The notes: generated by a model not told the origin, from the sequence alone. A stretch of DNA of 64,000 bases from Halotalea alkalilenta DSM 17697 (GCF_000621205.1 NZ_JHYY01000013.1:124001-188000); one strand, 5' to 3'. Shown: positions 34,492-44,259, counted from the stretch's first letter. Numbers and translations are program-made.

Positions 34492-36396
34492 TTGTCACAG
34501 TTACCGGTGATCGTCGGTATGGGCGGGGTCAACGCCGCCGGCAGGACTTCAGGGCATCAGGCGTTTCGCCGCACGGTGCTCGACGCGCTGCCGCAGGACG
34601 AACGCGAGCGCACTCTGCTGGGGCTGGCCTCGCTGATGGCGTTGGCGAAGCTCGACGACCAGGGCCAGTGGATCGATGCCGAAGACCGGGCACTGACGCC
34701 CGCCGAGCTGGTCGAGCGCTACCGCGAACGGATCGTATCCCATACCTTGATCCGCCGGATCGAGCCGCCCACCTACGATGCCCAGGGCATCGTCGCCAAT
34801 CGTGCCGCCAAGCTCGAGCTAGACGCGCCGCTGAGCTTTCGCCTGCGCCGGCGCGAACTGCCCGAGCAGCTGCCGGCGCAGTGGGAGGTGGTCGAAATCG
34901 ACGCCCGACACGTCGAAGTCCGCGTGCCCCAGGGCGCGCTCGAGGTGCTGCTCCCCGACCATCGCCAGCCGCTGGTCAACAGTGCAGGCCAGCTGCCGAG
35001 CGGCTTCGAGCCGACCTCTTTCTATCGCAGCGTGCATCATCCGCGGGCCTTGGCGATGACCATCTTCGGCGCCTCCGACTGCCTCGGTCAGAGCGGGCTC
35101 GAGTGGCAGGAGGTGGCCGACCGCCTGCCCCCCGACCAGGTCGCGGTCTACGCCAGCAACTCCACCGGCCAGCTCGACCGCGAAGGCTGGGGCGGACTGC
35201 TGCAGAGCTTCGTCACCGGCAACCGCGCGACCTCGAAGCAGATGCCGCTGGGCTATGGCCAGATGCCCGCCGACTTCCTCAATGCCTACGTGCTCGGCAG
35301 CGTCGGCGCCACTGCGGGCCTCCAGGGCGCCTGCGCGACCTTCCTCTACAACCTGCGCATGGCGGTGGATGACATTCGCGCGGGCCGCCGTCGGGTGGCG
35401 ATGGTCGGCACCGCCGATGCACCGGTCACCGCGGAGGTGATCGAGGGCTTCCGGGTGATGAGCGCGCTGGCCGACGACCAGAGCCTCAAGGCGCTCGACG
35501 CGCTGGAGCTCTTGACCGATCAGGATTACCAGCGCGCTTGCCGGCCGTTCGCGCGCAACTGCGGCTTCACCATCGCCGAATCGGCGCAGTTCGTGCTGGT
35601 GATGGACGATGCCCTGGCGCTGGAGCTCGGCGCCGAGCTGCTCGGCTCGGTGCCCGAGGTGTTCGTCAATGCCGATGGTTGGAAGCGCTCGATCTCCGCC
35701 CCCGGGGTCGGCAACTACGTGACCATGGCCAAGAGCGTCAGCCTCGCCCGCGCGATCCTCGGTGAAGAAGCGGTGCAACGGCGCAGCTTCGTCCACGCCC
35801 ACGGCACCAGCACGCCGAAGAACCGCACCACCGAATCCCACGTCTTCGACCAGGTCGCCGCGGCTTTCAGTATCGAGCGCTGGCCGATCGCGGCGATCAA
35901 GGCCTACATCGGCCATTCACAGGGCAGTGCCGCCGGCGACCAGATCGCCAGCGCCATCGGCACCTTCCATCACCGCCTGATGCCGGGCATCGCGACCCTC
36001 GACGAGGTCGCAGACGATGTCTTCGCCGAACGCCTGGTGCTCTCCCGCGAGCATCTCGAACTCGACGCCGATGTCGCCTTCATCAACGCCAAGGGCTTCG
36101 GTGGCAACAACGCCAGCGCCCCGCTGCTCTCGCCGCGGGTCACCGAGCGGCTGCTCACCCAGCGCCACGGCGAGGCGGCGATGAGCGCCTGGCGGCGCAA
36201 ACGCGAGAAGGTCCGCGAGGCCTCCAGCGCCTTCGAACAGCGCTCCCTCGGCGGTCGCTTCGAGCCACGCTATACTTTCGGTGAGGGCGTGCTCGAAGGG
36301 CCGGAACTGATGATCGATGACCAGTCGATCAAGCTGCCAGGCTACGCCAAGCCGATCTCGCTCGAGATCGACAACCCCTTCGGCAGCCTCGACTAG
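34492..36396 (+). CDS. fabY: beta-ketoacyl-ACP synthase, FabY type
   Basis: A 634-residue thiolase-fold condensing enzyme. The nucleophile Cys is in GLQGACATFLYNLRMAVDDI, and the two catalytic His are in FVHAHGTSTPKN and AYIGHSQGSAAGDQ. Length and the long N-terminal region match P. aeruginosa FabY (PA5174), which condenses acetyl-CoA with malonyl-ACP to start fatty-acid synthesis in place of FabH. The start is a TTG at 34492 with GAGGG upstream, giving SQLPVIVGMGGVNAAGR. It is monocistronic. Confidence 0.88.
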   Translation: MSQLPVIVGMGGVNAAGRTSGHQAFRRTVLDALPQDERERTLLGLASLMALAKLDDQGQWIDAEDRALTPAELVERYRERIVSHTLIRRIEPPTYDAQGIVANRAAKLELDAPLSFRLRRRELPEQLPAQWEVVEIDARHVEVRVPQGALEVLLPDHRQPLVNSAGQLPSGFEPTSFYRSVHHPRALAMTIFGASDCLGQSGLEWQEVADRLPPDQVAVYASNSTGQLDREGWGGLLQSFVTGNRATSKQMPLGYGQMPADFLNAYVLGSVGATAGLQGACATFLYNLRMAVDDIRAGRRRVAMVGTADAPVTAEVIEGFRVMSALADDQSLKALDALELLTDQDYQRACRPFARNCGFTIAESAQFVLVMDDALALELGAELLGSVPEVFVNADGWKRSISAPGVGNYVTMAKSVSLARAILGEEAVQRRSFVHAHGTSTPKNRTTESHVFDQVAAAFSIERWPIAAIKAYIGHSQGSAAGDQIASAIGTFHHRLMPGIATLDEVADDVFAERLVLSREHLELDADVAFINAKGFGGNNASAPLLSPRVTERLLTQRHGEAAMSAWRRKREKVREASSAFEQRSLGGRFEPRYTFGEGVLEGPELMIDDQSIKLPGYAKPISLEIDNPFGSLD

Positions 36397-36402
36397 CGGT
36401 GC

Positions 36403-36433
36403 GGACGCGGGTTCGACTCCCGCCGCCCGCCCA
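36403..36433 (+). other. tRNA-Gly 3'-end-like fragment (T-arm plus acceptor strand)
   Basis: Just after fabY, GCGGG-TTCGACT-CCCGC (36407-36423) forms a canonical T-arm, followed by CGCCCGC-CCA (36424-36433), resembling the acceptor 3' strand of a tRNA-Gly but one base short of the discriminator plus CCA. No matching D-arm or anticodon precedes it, since that space is fabY. It looks like a tRNA remnant of the kind left at an integration site, or a chance hairpin. Confidence 0.5.
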
Positions 36434-36460
36434 TCGCGCAACGTTCGCCACTGAGCCGCC

Positions 36461-36961
36461 ATGACCACTATCGTCTATCCCGGCACCTTCGATCCGATCA
36501 CCAATGGCCATATCGACCTGATCGAGCGAGCGGCCCCGCTGTTCGAACGCCTGCTGGTCGCGGTCGCCGCCAGCCCGCGCAAGCGCCCAGCGCTCAGCCT
36601 CGAGCAGCGCGTGGCGCTGGCCAGCGAAGTGCTTTCGGGGATCCCCAACGTCGAGGTCATCGGCTTCGACGGCCTGACCACCGACTTCCTCATCGAGCAG
36701 GAGGCCCGCGTGCTGCTGCGCGGGCTACGCTCGAGCGCCGACTTCGACTACGAGCTGCAGCTGGCCCAGATCAACCGCATCCAGCTGCCCGGCACCGAGA
36801 GCCTGTTCATGGCCCCGGCACCAGAGAACGCCTGTATCTCCTCGACCATCGTCCGCGAAATCGCCCGCCTGCACGGCGACGTCTCGCGCCTCGTTCCCGC
36901 CGCCGTAGCCCAGGCGCTGAGCGTACGTTTCGCCGACGAGGCCGCGGAGCGCGGCGAGTGA
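36461..36961 (+). CDS. coaD: phosphopantetheine adenylyltransferase
   Basis: A 166-residue nucleotidyltransferase of coenzyme A synthesis that transfers AMP to 4'-phosphopantetheine. [14 protein letters not shown] contains the (T/H)xGH motif, [22 protein letters not shown] is the substrate loop, and [20 protein letters not shown] is the ISST-like motif. Length is canonical. It precedes the YfhL-type ferredoxin by 31 bp, a gene order I recall from Pseudomonas and Halomonas. Confidence 0.95.
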   Translation: MTTIVYPGTFDPITNGHIDLIERAAPLFERLLVAVAASPRKRPALSLEQRVALASEVLSGIPNVEVIGFDGLTTDFLIEQEARVLLRGLRSSADFDYELQLAQINRIQLPGTESLFMAPAPENACISSTIVREIARLHGDVSRLVPAAVAQALSVRFADEAAERGE

Positions 36962-36986
36962 TCGACATGCACAGGCCAGGGGGTGA

Positions 36987-37247
<261 letters not shown>

Positions 37248-37513
37248 CGGGCGAAAGGCGCGCTCCTATCCTCGCCATTCATCCATCGACCTTCATCCAG
37301 CTCTATCATCTTCACCGCTCGATCGGCGGTCAGCGGTTCGAACAGCCAGGTGAGTGCACCAACGGCTAGGGAGCCAGCGGACAGCCCGGCCTCGTACCGG
37401 GGCCAATCCGGGTGATCCGCCGCGTCGAACGAAATAGTGACGGCGATCTGCTCGTAATCTGCAGGCGCTCCGATGGTCGTGGCGGCCCGACATGCCTTGG
37501 ACGAGATAACACG
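37248..37513. other. gene-free stretch downstream of ferredoxin and CsoR-like genes
   Basis: A 266-bp convergent intergenic region. Short open frames exist on both strands but none has a ribosome-binding site or recognisable product, and I see no strong terminator. Confidence 0.4.
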
Positions 37514-37819
37514 TCAAAGATACTTGGTGATGGTCTTGAACTCGTCGATCGGCCCTCGTTGGCTACGGGGCAAAGAGCCGACCACATCCTCGAGGCAGTG
37601 ATCGAGGTGATCCTGGATCAGCGTCCGCTTGGCCTGCGTGATCGCCCTCTCGACGGCGAAAAGCTGCTGGGCGATATCGACACAGTTGCGCCCGCTTTCG
37701 ATCATCTGCAACACGCTGCGCAAATGACCTTCGGCGCGTTTCAGGCGCTTGGAGATCGCCTCGTGATGGTGGTGCGGGGCGTGGCTATGAGGACTGGAAC
37801 TGCTGTCGGCTTCGCTCAT
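37514..37819 (-). CDS. CsoR/FrmR family metal-sensing repressor with His-rich N-terminus
   Basis: A 101-residue all-helical repressor. The core RLKRAEGHLRSVLQMIESGRNCVDIAQQLFAVERAITQAKRTLIQDHLDHCLEDV carries the Cys-His-Cys triad (NC, QDH, HC four residues on) of Cu(I)- or Ni-sensing CsoR-type proteins. Before it lies SPHSHAPHHHHE, a His-rich arm seen in nickel/cobalt sensors. The ATG at 37819 is chosen to give family length, although an in-frame ATG at 37888 is possible; neither has a good ribosome-binding site. No efflux pump or chaperone lies beside it, so it is an orphan regulator here. Confidence 0.82.
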   Translation of the reverse strand: MSEADSSSSPHSHAPHHHHEAISKRLKRAEGHLRSVLQMIESGRNCVDIAQQLFAVERAITQAKRTLIQDHLDHCLEDVVGSLPRSQRGPIDEFKTITKYL

Positions 37820-38119
37820 GGAGGGGTATGCATCCGGCGGAATCGAGCCGTCGCTGCGGCTCAGGCTAAGGGAGTCGCGATGAGCCATATGAGTCACTCG
37901 ACCCGGGAATGGAGCTACAGGTGGCGTCAGTGAACTTGGAGAACTGGGGCGGGTGGAACACGCTTCATCCACGCCCCCATTCAGTTGCGCCTGGACTCAC
38001 GCTAGAGTGAGCCGATCCTCACCCAAGAGGGTTTTGAAAGCTCATATGATCGATGATCGAATGAGCATTTTTCCCATAGCGAAAGGCATGGATTTTCCTC
38101 CCGGAGATAACAACAACGA

Positions 38120-39565
38120 ATGAATATCCACGACAGCTTCTATATCGATGGTGAATGGCGCAAGGCTCGCTCCTCGCAGACCACCGAGGTGATCGATCCG
38201 GCGACCGAACGGCCGATCGCAAGGATCGCGCTGGGCAACGAAGAAGACGTCGACCGAGCGGTCACCGCGGCGCGCAACGCCTTCCCCACCTTTTCCCAGT
38301 GGAGCCGCGAGCAGCGCCTGGCGCTGCTCGAACGCATCCTGGTCGAGTATCGCGCGCGGCGCGAGGAGCTGGCGCTGCGGGTCAGTGAAGAGATGGGCGC
38401 TCCGCTCGGCTTCGCCCTCGAGTGGCAGGTCGGCATCGGCGAGGCCCACATCACGCGCATGATCGAAGTATTGAAGCACTATGAGTTCGAGTCATCGCGC
38501 GGCTCGACGCTGGTGGTCAAGGAGCCCGTCGGCGTGGTGGCGCTGATCACGCCCTGGAACTGGCCGTTGAACCAGATCACCTGCAAGGTGATGCCGGCAC
38601 TGGCGGCAGGCTGCACCATGGTGCTGAAACCGAGCGAGATCGCCCCGCTGGATGCACTGGTGTTCGCCGAGATCCTCGATAGCGCGGGCGTCCCGGCCGG
38701 GGTCTTCAACTTGGTCAATGGCACCGGCGTCGAGGTCGGCGAAGCGCTCTCCCGCCATCCCGAAGTCGACATGGTCTCGTTCACCGGATCGACCCGGGCG
38801 GGCGTCGCGGTGGCCAAGGCGGGCGCGGATACGGTGAAGCGGATTCACCAGGAGCTGGGCGGAAAATCGGCCAATATCCTGCTTCCCGACCTGACCAGCG
38901 AGGCGGGGCTCGAACGCGCGGTCAGGCAAGGAGTGCTGTCGTGCTTTTCCAACACCGGGCAGTCCTGCAACGCGCCCACGCGGATGCTGGTACCGCGCCA
39001 GCACTACCAGGAAGCGGTCGGCTATGCCGTAGAGGCCGCCGCCGGGGTGAAGGTCGGCTCGCCCAAGGCTTCCGATACCTCCATCGGCCCTTTGATCAGC
39101 GCACTACAGTTCGAACGGGTCCAGTCGTGGATCGCCTGTGGGATCGAAGAAGGCGCGACGGTGGCGATCGGCGGCTTGGGTAAACCCCAGGGACTCGAGC
39201 AGGGCTACTACGTCAAACCCACCATCTTCACCGAAGTCACCGCCGGGATGCGCATCGCGCAGGAAGAGATATTCGGCCCGGTGCTGGTGATGATCGCCTA
39301 TGAAGACGTCGAGCACGCCGTCGCCTTGGCCAATGATTCACCGTACGGACTGGCCGCCTATGTGCAGTCGAACGACCTGGACAGCGCACGTAGCGTCGCC
39401 CGGCGGCTGCGGGCAGGGACGGTTGCGATCAACTACCCCGCCTGGGACTCAGCAGCGCCCTTCGGTGGCTACAAACGCTCCGGCAATGGCCGGGAATACG
39501 CTGACTTCGGCCTCGATGAGTTCCTCGAGATCAAGGGCATCACCGGCTACGCAAGCGCGCAGTGA
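38120..39565 (+). CDS. aldehyde dehydrogenase family protein
   Basis: A 481-residue NAD(P)-dependent dehydrogenase. ELGGKSANILL contains the general-base Glu, SNTGQSCNAPTRMLV the nucleophilic Cys, and FTGSTRAG the cofactor-binding glycine motif. It oxidises an aldehyde to the acid. The next gene (39644) encodes an amine-oxidising flavoprotein, so the substrate is probably the aminoaldehyde that enzyme releases. GGAG lies 12 nt before the ATG. An inverted repeat CTCAC-N6-GTGAG is at 37995-38010, in its leader region. Confidence 0.9.
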   Translation: MNIHDSFYIDGEWRKARSSQTTEVIDPATERPIARIALGNEEDVDRAVTAARNAFPTFSQWSREQRLALLERILVEYRARREELALRVSEEMGAPLGFALEWQVGIGEAHITRMIEVLKHYEFESSRGSTLVVKEPVGVVALITPWNWPLNQITCKVMPALAAGCTMVLKPSEIAPLDALVFAEILDSAGVPAGVFNLVNGTGVEVGEALSRHPEVDMVSFTGSTRAGVAVAKAGADTVKRIHQELGGKSANILLPDLTSEAGLERAVRQGVLSCFSNTGQSCNAPTRMLVPRQHYQEAVGYAVEAAAGVKVGSPKASDTSIGPLISALQFERVQSWIACGIEEGATVAIGGLGKPQGLEQGYYVKPTIFTEVTAGMRIAQEEIFGPVLVMIAYEDVEHAVALANDSPYGLAAYVQSNDLDSARSVARRLRAGTVAINYPAWDSAAPFGGYKRSGNGREYADFGLDEFLEIKGITGYASAQ

Positions 39566-39643
39566 TGAGCCGCGCGCTCTGAACGATCACAGCCTGGATA
39601 TCTTGCCCATATCGCCGACGAGCGGCGATCTCACCACGAGCCC

Positions 39644-40939
39644 ATGATGAAAGACAACGATCGGTTCGGCATCAACAATCTCTATCGTCAAACAGCGATC
39701 GCGCCCCCCGAAAGCCCGCAGCTCGACCAAGACGTCAGCGCCGATGTGGTCATCGTCGGCGGCGGATACACGGGCCTGTCGACGGCGCTGCATCTCGCCG
39801 AAGCCGGGCTCTCCTGCGTGCTGCTCGAAGCCCATGACATCGGCCATGGCTGCTCGGGCCGCAACGGCGGGCAGGTCAACCCGGGGCTTAAATGGGCCCC
39901 CGACCAGGTCGAGCGGGACTTCGGCCCCGAACTCGGCAAACGGATGGTCGAGCTCTCCTACGCGGCGCCAGCCGAGGTCTTCGATCTGGTCGAGAAGCAC
40001 CAGATCGACTGCGCTCCCCGGCGCACCGGCACCATCCGGGCGGCGGTGGACAGCGCCGGGCTGCGCGACATCCAGTCGCTGGCGGCTCAGTGCATCCGCC
40101 GCGACATGCCGGTCGAGCTGGTCTCGGCCGAGGGTATGCGACAGCTCACCGGTACCGGGCGCTATCTGGGTGGGATGCTCGATCACCGCGGTGGCCATCT
40201 CAACCCGCTGGGATACGCCCGGGGCCTCGCCCGCGCCGCGACCCTCGCCGGCGCGCGCTTGCACGGCCAGAGCGCGGCGCAGTCGATCGAGCGCCAGGGA
40301 ACGGGCTGGGTGGTGCGCACCGCCAAGGCCAGCGTCAAGGCCGCCCAGGTGGTGGTGGGCACCAATGGCTACACCGGGGATCTATGGCCCAAGCTCAAGC
40401 GTACCATCGCGCCGATCTACACCTATGTGACCGCGAGTGAACCGTTGCCGGATGAGATCCTGCGCACGCTGATGCCATCCGGCGCGGCGCTTTATGAGTC
40501 CGCCTGGGACGTGGTGTACTACCGCGTCGATGATGGCGGGCGCTTGGTGATGGGTGGACGCGGGCCCCAGCGCGACGCCACCAGCCTCGATGACTACGCC
40601 CACCTGATCCGCTACGCGGAGAGACTCTGGCCCCAGCTCGAGGGGGTCTCCTGGCCCTGGCACTGGTACGGCCAGGTGGCGATCACCGAGGACCACTACC
40701 CGCATTGGACCGAGCCCGAGCCCGGCGCCAAGCTGATGCTGGGCTACAACGGCCGCGGCATCGCGATGGCCACCGTGGCCGGCAGGCTGATCAGTCGGCG
40801 GATCGTCTCGAACGGGAGTGACGAGCAGGACTTTCCGATTCGCACCCGGCTCAAGCCGATGCCTTTCCAGCCGTTCTGGCGCGTGGGCGCCGAAGCGCGG
40901 ATGCTGCTCGGCCGCGCGGGCGACCTGTTCAAGCACTGA
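39644..40939 (+). CDS. FAD-dependent amine oxidoreductase, PuuB/OrdL-like
   Basis: A 431-residue DAO-family flavoprotein. ADVVIVGGGYTGLSTALHLAEAG is the FAD ADP-binding fold, GHGCSGRNGGQVNPGLKW the second family motif shared with gamma-glutamylputrescine oxidase, and LMLGYNGRGIAMATVAGRL the C-terminal FAD contact. It should oxidise a primary or gamma-glutamylated amine to an aldehyde, feeding the dehydrogenase upstream. A perfect 7-bp hairpin (39611-39629) lies in the 78-bp gap before the gene. A terminator follows at 40948. Confidence 0.87.
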   Translation: MMKDNDRFGINNLYRQTAIAPPESPQLDQDVSADVVIVGGGYTGLSTALHLAEAGLSCVLLEAHDIGHGCSGRNGGQVNPGLKWAPDQVERDFGPELGKRMVELSYAAPAEVFDLVEKHQIDCAPRRTGTIRAAVDSAGLRDIQSLAAQCIRRDMPVELVSAEGMRQLTGTGRYLGGMLDHRGGHLNPLGYARGLARAATLAGARLHGQSAAQSIERQGTGWVVRTAKASVKAAQVVVGTNGYTGDLWPKLKRTIAPIYTYVTASEPLPDEILRTLMPSGAALYESAWDVVYYRVDDGGRLVMGGRGPQRDATSLDDYAHLIRYAERLWPQLEGVSWPWHWYGQVAITEDHYPHWTEPEPGAKLMLGYNGRGIAMATVAGRLISRRIVSNGSDEQDFPIRTRLKPMPFQPFWRVGAEARMLLGRAGDLFKH

Positions 40940-40947
40940 AACATCAA

Positions 40948-40983
40948 GGTCCGTGCCTGGCCATGCGCCAGGCACGGGGCCTT
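40948..40983. terminator. bidirectional hairpin terminator
   Basis: CCGTGCCTGGC and GCCAGGCACGG pair around CATGC between the convergent ends of the flavoprotein gene (stop 40939) and the ABC ATPase gene (stop 40983). An extra GG/CC closes the base. Confidence 0.7.
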
Positions 40984-42098
40984 CACACCACCAAGAGGAA
41001 ATCGTCCACCGCCCAGTGCAACCTGGCGAGCTCGCCGGGTGCCAGGGTCTGCGTACCGCTGCGGTGCGGCTGCGATACGGTCAGCGAACAGCCGTCGACC
41101 TCCACGCTGTAGCGCAGGCTTTCGCCCAGGAACAGGGCGGAAGTGACCGTCCCTTCGAGCTGGCCCCCAGTGGCATCGAGCGCATCGGATGCTGCGGTGA
41201 GATGGATCTTCTCCGGGCGCAGCACGCACTGCGCCGGACCCCGCCTCGAGCCGTCGCCGCCGCGTGCGGTGAAGGTACGATCGAACATTCGCACATCGTA
41301 GTACCCCGCTGCCGCGGCGCCGACCACCTCAACGCCGAGGAAGTTGGCCTCGCCGATGAACGATGCGGCGAACCGGCTGCATGGACGGTCGTAGAGATCG
41401 CGGGGGCTACCGATCTGCTCTATCTTGCCGTCGTTCAACAGCGCCACGCGGTCCGACATCACCAGTGCTTCACGCTGGTCGTGGGTCACGTAGATGAAGG
41501 TGATGCCCAAGCGCTCGTGCAGGCTCTTGATCTCCAGCTGCATCGCTTCGCGCAGCTGCTTGTCGAGCGCGCTCAATGGCTCGTCCATGAGCAGCACCGG
41601 GGGGTCGAAGACCACCGCGCGCGCGATCGCCACACGCTGCTGCTGCCCTCCCGAAAGCTGCTGTGGATAGCGGTTCTCGAAGCCCGACAGCTGCACCAGG
41701 TCGAGCATCTTGCTGACTTTGTCGCGGATGACCGCTTTGGAGGTACGCGTCTGGCGCAGCGAGAAGCCGATGTTCTCGGCCACGGTCATATGCGGAAAGA
41801 GCGCGTAGTTCTGAAACACCATGCCGATGCCGCGCCGCTCCGGCGGGAGCAGCGTGACGTCGCAGTCATCGATGAGTATCCGGCCGCCGCTGACCTGCTC
41901 GAATCCTGCCAGCATCATCAGAAGCGTCGACTTCCCCGAGCCGGACGGACCGAGCAGGCTGATGAACTCTCCTTGCTGGACATCCAGGTCGAGCCGTTCG
42001 ATCGCCACGCTCGAACCATAGCGCTTGTGGATACCCTCGAACTTGATCGCCGCTCCAGCGCGCTTGCCCGTCACCTCGGTGATACCTGCCCGCTGCAT
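40983..42098 (-). CDS. polyamine-type ABC transporter ATP-binding protein (PotA-like)
   Basis: A 371-residue ATPase. Walker A GPSGSGKS, signature LSGGQQQR, Walker [14 protein letters not shown] and switch VTHDQ are present, with a C-terminal TOBE domain (residues about 280-365) as in PotA/PotG. It is the last gene of a four-gene importer operon, after the binding protein. A strong hairpin (42149-42185) separates them, so the ATPase is probably made in smaller amounts. Confidence 0.9.
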   Translation of the reverse strand: MQRAGITEVTGKRAGAAIKFEGIHKRYGSSVAIERLDLDVQQGEFISLLGPSGSGKSTLLMMLAGFEQVSGGRILIDDCDVTLLPPERRGIGMVFQNYALFPHMTVAENIGFSLRQTRTSKAVIRDKVSKMLDLVQLSGFENRYPQQLSGGQQQRVAIARAVVFDPPVLLMDEPLSALDKQLREAMQLEIKSLHERLGITFIYVTHDQREALVMSDRVALLNDGKIEQIGSPRDLYDRPCSRFAASFIGEANFLGVEVVGAAAAGYYDVRMFDRTFTARGGDGSRRGPAQCVLRPEKIHLTAASDALDATGGQLEGTVTSALFLGESLRYSVEVDGCSLTVSQPHRSGTQTLAPGELARLHWAVDDFLLVV

Positions 42099-42148
42099 GC
42101 CGGCCCCCTTCTCTTGTACTTTTCTCGATCCGGTCGAAAGATGATCCC

Positions 42149-42185
42149 GCGCAAGGCCCGCCGCCCTTGGCGGCAGGCCTTGCGC
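42149..42185 (-). terminator. intercistronic hairpin between binding-protein and ATPase genes
   Basis: GCGCAAGGCC-c-GCCGCC pairs with GGCGGC-a-GGCCTTGCGC around CTT, a 16-bp stem with one internal mismatch. It starts 17 bp after the binding-protein stop. In the middle of an operon such a hairpin usually attenuates transcription or protects the 3' end of the upstream message. Confidence 0.7.
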
Positions 42186-42201
42186 ACGGTACGTACGCTG
42201 C

Positions 42202-43392
42202 TCAGCTGAGGATGAACCTGGCCCAGCGGCTCGAGAGCTCGTCGTAGCTTTGCGACCACCAGACGTCGTCGTAGGGAATCAGCTCATCGATGTACTCGCT
42301 CGAGGTCGGCAGCATCTTGAGCCGCTCCGCCGGCAGCAGCGCCTCGGCGCCATCGTTGATGAAGCCATAGGAGATCAGCGAGGAGAGCCGCGCCTGCGGT
42401 GCCGCCATGCTCATGAACGCCGAGAGTTTCAACGCATTCTCACGGTTGGGAGCGTTCTTCAGGATCGCCCAGCAATCGTTACGCAGCAGCTGGTTGCGCC
42501 AGATGATCTCGATCGGCGCGCCCGCGCGCTGGGCGGCATCGATGCGTCCGTTCCAGGCCGTGGCCATCACCACCTCGTCGTCGCTGAGCAGCTGGGCGGG
42601 AATCGCCCCCGCCTCCCACCACCTGACCACCTCGGGCTTGATCTTCTCGAGGCTGGCGAAGGCCTTGTCCATGTCGATGGGATAGACCTCGGAGGGAGGT
42701 ACACCCGCCGCCATCAGGGCGATCTCCAGGTCGGGGCTCAGCCCGCCGCCGCCGGACTGCAGCGACCTGGGGCCTGGGAAGTTCTCGGTATCCCAGAGAT
42801 CCTCGGCGCTGGCGGGTGGCGTATCGAAGGCGTCCGGGCGGAAAGCGATGATCTGGGCATAGGGAAGCATCAGGAAATAGTGCTTCTTCAGATAGTGCTC
42901 GGGGATGTTGGCGGTATCGAACAGGGAGTAGTCGAACTCCTCGAAATAATCGCCCTTGGTCTGGAGGTTGAGCACCGATGCGCCTTCGAACTCGCACAGG
43001 TCGTACTCGTAATTGCCAGTGTCGACCATCGCCCGGATCTTGGCCGAATCCGGCCCCTCGCTTTCGATCACGCGGATCCCGGTCAGCTCGGTGAAGGGCT
43101 GCAGATAGGCCCTGCGCTGAGCCTCCTGCAGTGCGCCGCCGTAGGAGCAATAGCGGACTTCGCCGCTGCCCTTGAGCGCGTCGGGCACCGTGGTGATCTC
43201 CGGCAGCGTCACCTCCTGCGCCAGGGCAGGGAGCGCGAACATGCTGGTCATCTGGGTCGCGGCCGCGGTGGTCAGGCCGAGCTTGGCCGCCGCACCGATG
43301 AACTGACGACGGGTGAAGTCGGCGACGTGGGGCGGCTGCGACGACATCAGTGCAAAGAGCCGGTTGATGATGCGGAGTCTGGCATCGGACAT
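42202..43392 (-). CDS. polyamine-type ABC transporter substrate-binding protein with Tat signal
   Basis: A 396-residue binding protein of the PotD/PotF family. The N-terminus carries a twin-arginine motif (FTRRQFIGAAAKLGLTTAAATQ), with cleavage after ALPALA, so it is exported folded. RYCSYGGALQEAQRRAYLQPFTELTGIRV and YDLCEFEGASVLNLQ are domain I strands. The start gives 28 residues before the RR, longer than usual; an ATG at 43347 (MSSQPPH) is an alternative. The ligand is probably the amine degraded by the neighbouring oxidase and dehydrogenase. Confidence 0.87.
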   Translation of the reverse strand: MSDARLRIINRLFALMSSQPPHVADFTRRQFIGAAAKLGLTTAAATQMTSMFALPALAQEVTLPEITTVPDALKGSGEVRYCSYGGALQEAQRRAYLQPFTELTGIRVIESEGPDSAKIRAMVDTGNYEYDLCEFEGASVLNLQTKGDYFEEFDYSLFDTANIPEHYLKKHYFLMLPYAQIIAFRPDAFDTPPASAEDLWDTENFPGPRSLQSGGGGLSPDLEIALMAAGVPPSEVYPIDMDKAFASLEKIKPEVVRWWEAGAIPAQLLSDDEVVMATAWNGRIDAAQRAGAPIEIIWRNQLLRNDCWAILKNAPNRENALKLSAFMSMAAPQARLSSLISYGFINDGAEALLPAERLKMLPTSSEYIDELIPYDDVWWSQSYDELSSRWARFILS

Positions 43393-43449
43393 CTGGACAT
43401 CCTCGTTGTGGTTGTTGTTCGACCGATGATCGCCGAGCGGCCTCGGTGG

Positions 43450-44259
43450 TCAGGTGCGTTCCTGCTCCCGGGTGCGCAGGCGTTCCGTGCGCCGCCTGAG
43501 CAGCTCGGCGACGATCATCAAGCCAAGGGTGACGACGATCAGCAGGCTGGAGGCGGCGGCGATGGTGGGTTCCAACTGGTAGCGGATCTGGTCCCACATC
43601 CGCCGCGGCAGGGTGACCGCGTCCGAGCCAGAGACGAACAGTGCGATCAGCAGCTCATCGAAGGAGGTGGCGAAGGCGAAGACCCCGCCCGCCAGGACGC
43701 CTGGACGAATCAGCGGGAAAGTGACCTGGCGAAACGCCGCGAAAGGCGAAGCGCCCAGGTTGCGCGCGGCCTGCTCGAGGCGCGGATCCACCCCGCTGAG
43801 CGCGTTGGCGACGGTGATCACCACGAAGGGGACCGCCAGGCAGGTATGGCCGATGACTAGCGCAATCGGATTACCGATCAGCCGATAGTCGGCATAGGTG
43901 TAGTAGAGCCCGATCGCGACGATGATCCCCGGAACGATGATCGGCGAGAGGATCATCGCCGCCACCAGCCGACGCCCGGGAAAGCGGCCGCGCATCAGGC
44001 CTATCGCGCCGGGAATCCCCAGCGCCAGCGACAACAGCGTCACCGCGACGGCGACACCGACGCTCATGGTGGCGGCGCTGGTCCAGGCATAGGAGGAGAA
44101 GAACTCCTGGTACCACTGCAGGCTGAGACCCGGAGGAGGAAAGCGCAGGAACCGCGCCGAAGAGAACGACAAGATGATGACGATCACCATCGGTGCGATC
44201 AGGAAGGCCAGAATCAACGCCGATACGAGCCCGAGGGAAAAGCCTGCCAAGCGTCTCAT
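43450..44259 (-). CDS. polyamine-type ABC transporter permease (PotC/PotI-like)
   Basis: A 269-residue permease with six membrane segments. The EAA loop is LEQAARNLGASPFAAFRQVTFPLIRPGVLAGGVFAFATSFDELLIALFVSG. Its ATG directly follows the TAG of the first permease gene (TAG read immediately before ATG on the minus strand), so the two are translationally coupled. Confidence 0.9.
   Translation of the reverse strand: MRRLAGFSLGLVSALILAFLIAPMVIVIILSFSSARFLRFPPPGLSLQWYQEFFSSYAWTSAATMSVGVAVAVTLLSLALGIPGAIGLMRGRFPGRRLVAAMILSPIIVPGIIVAIGLYYTYADYRLIGNPIALVIGHTCLAVPFVVITVANALSGVDPRLEQAARNLGASPFAAFRQVTFPLIRPGVLAGGVFAFATSFDELLIALFVSGSDAVTLPRRMWDQIRYQLEPTIAAASSLLIVVTLGLMIVAELLRRRTERLRTREQERT

Noticed and set aside
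36340-36433. Complete tRNA gene
   Set aside because: Only a T-arm and acceptor-like 3' strand are present; the 5' half would overlap fabY and has no D-arm or anticodon arm.
37293-37517. Small minus-strand open frame after the ferredoxin gene
   Set aside because: No ribosome-binding site, no domain and biased composition.
42250-43860. Long plus-strand open frame (536 codons) opposite the importer genes
   Set aside because: It lies antisense to the clear binding protein and permease, has Arg/Gly/His-rich composition typical of GC-rich shadow frames and no recognisable domain.
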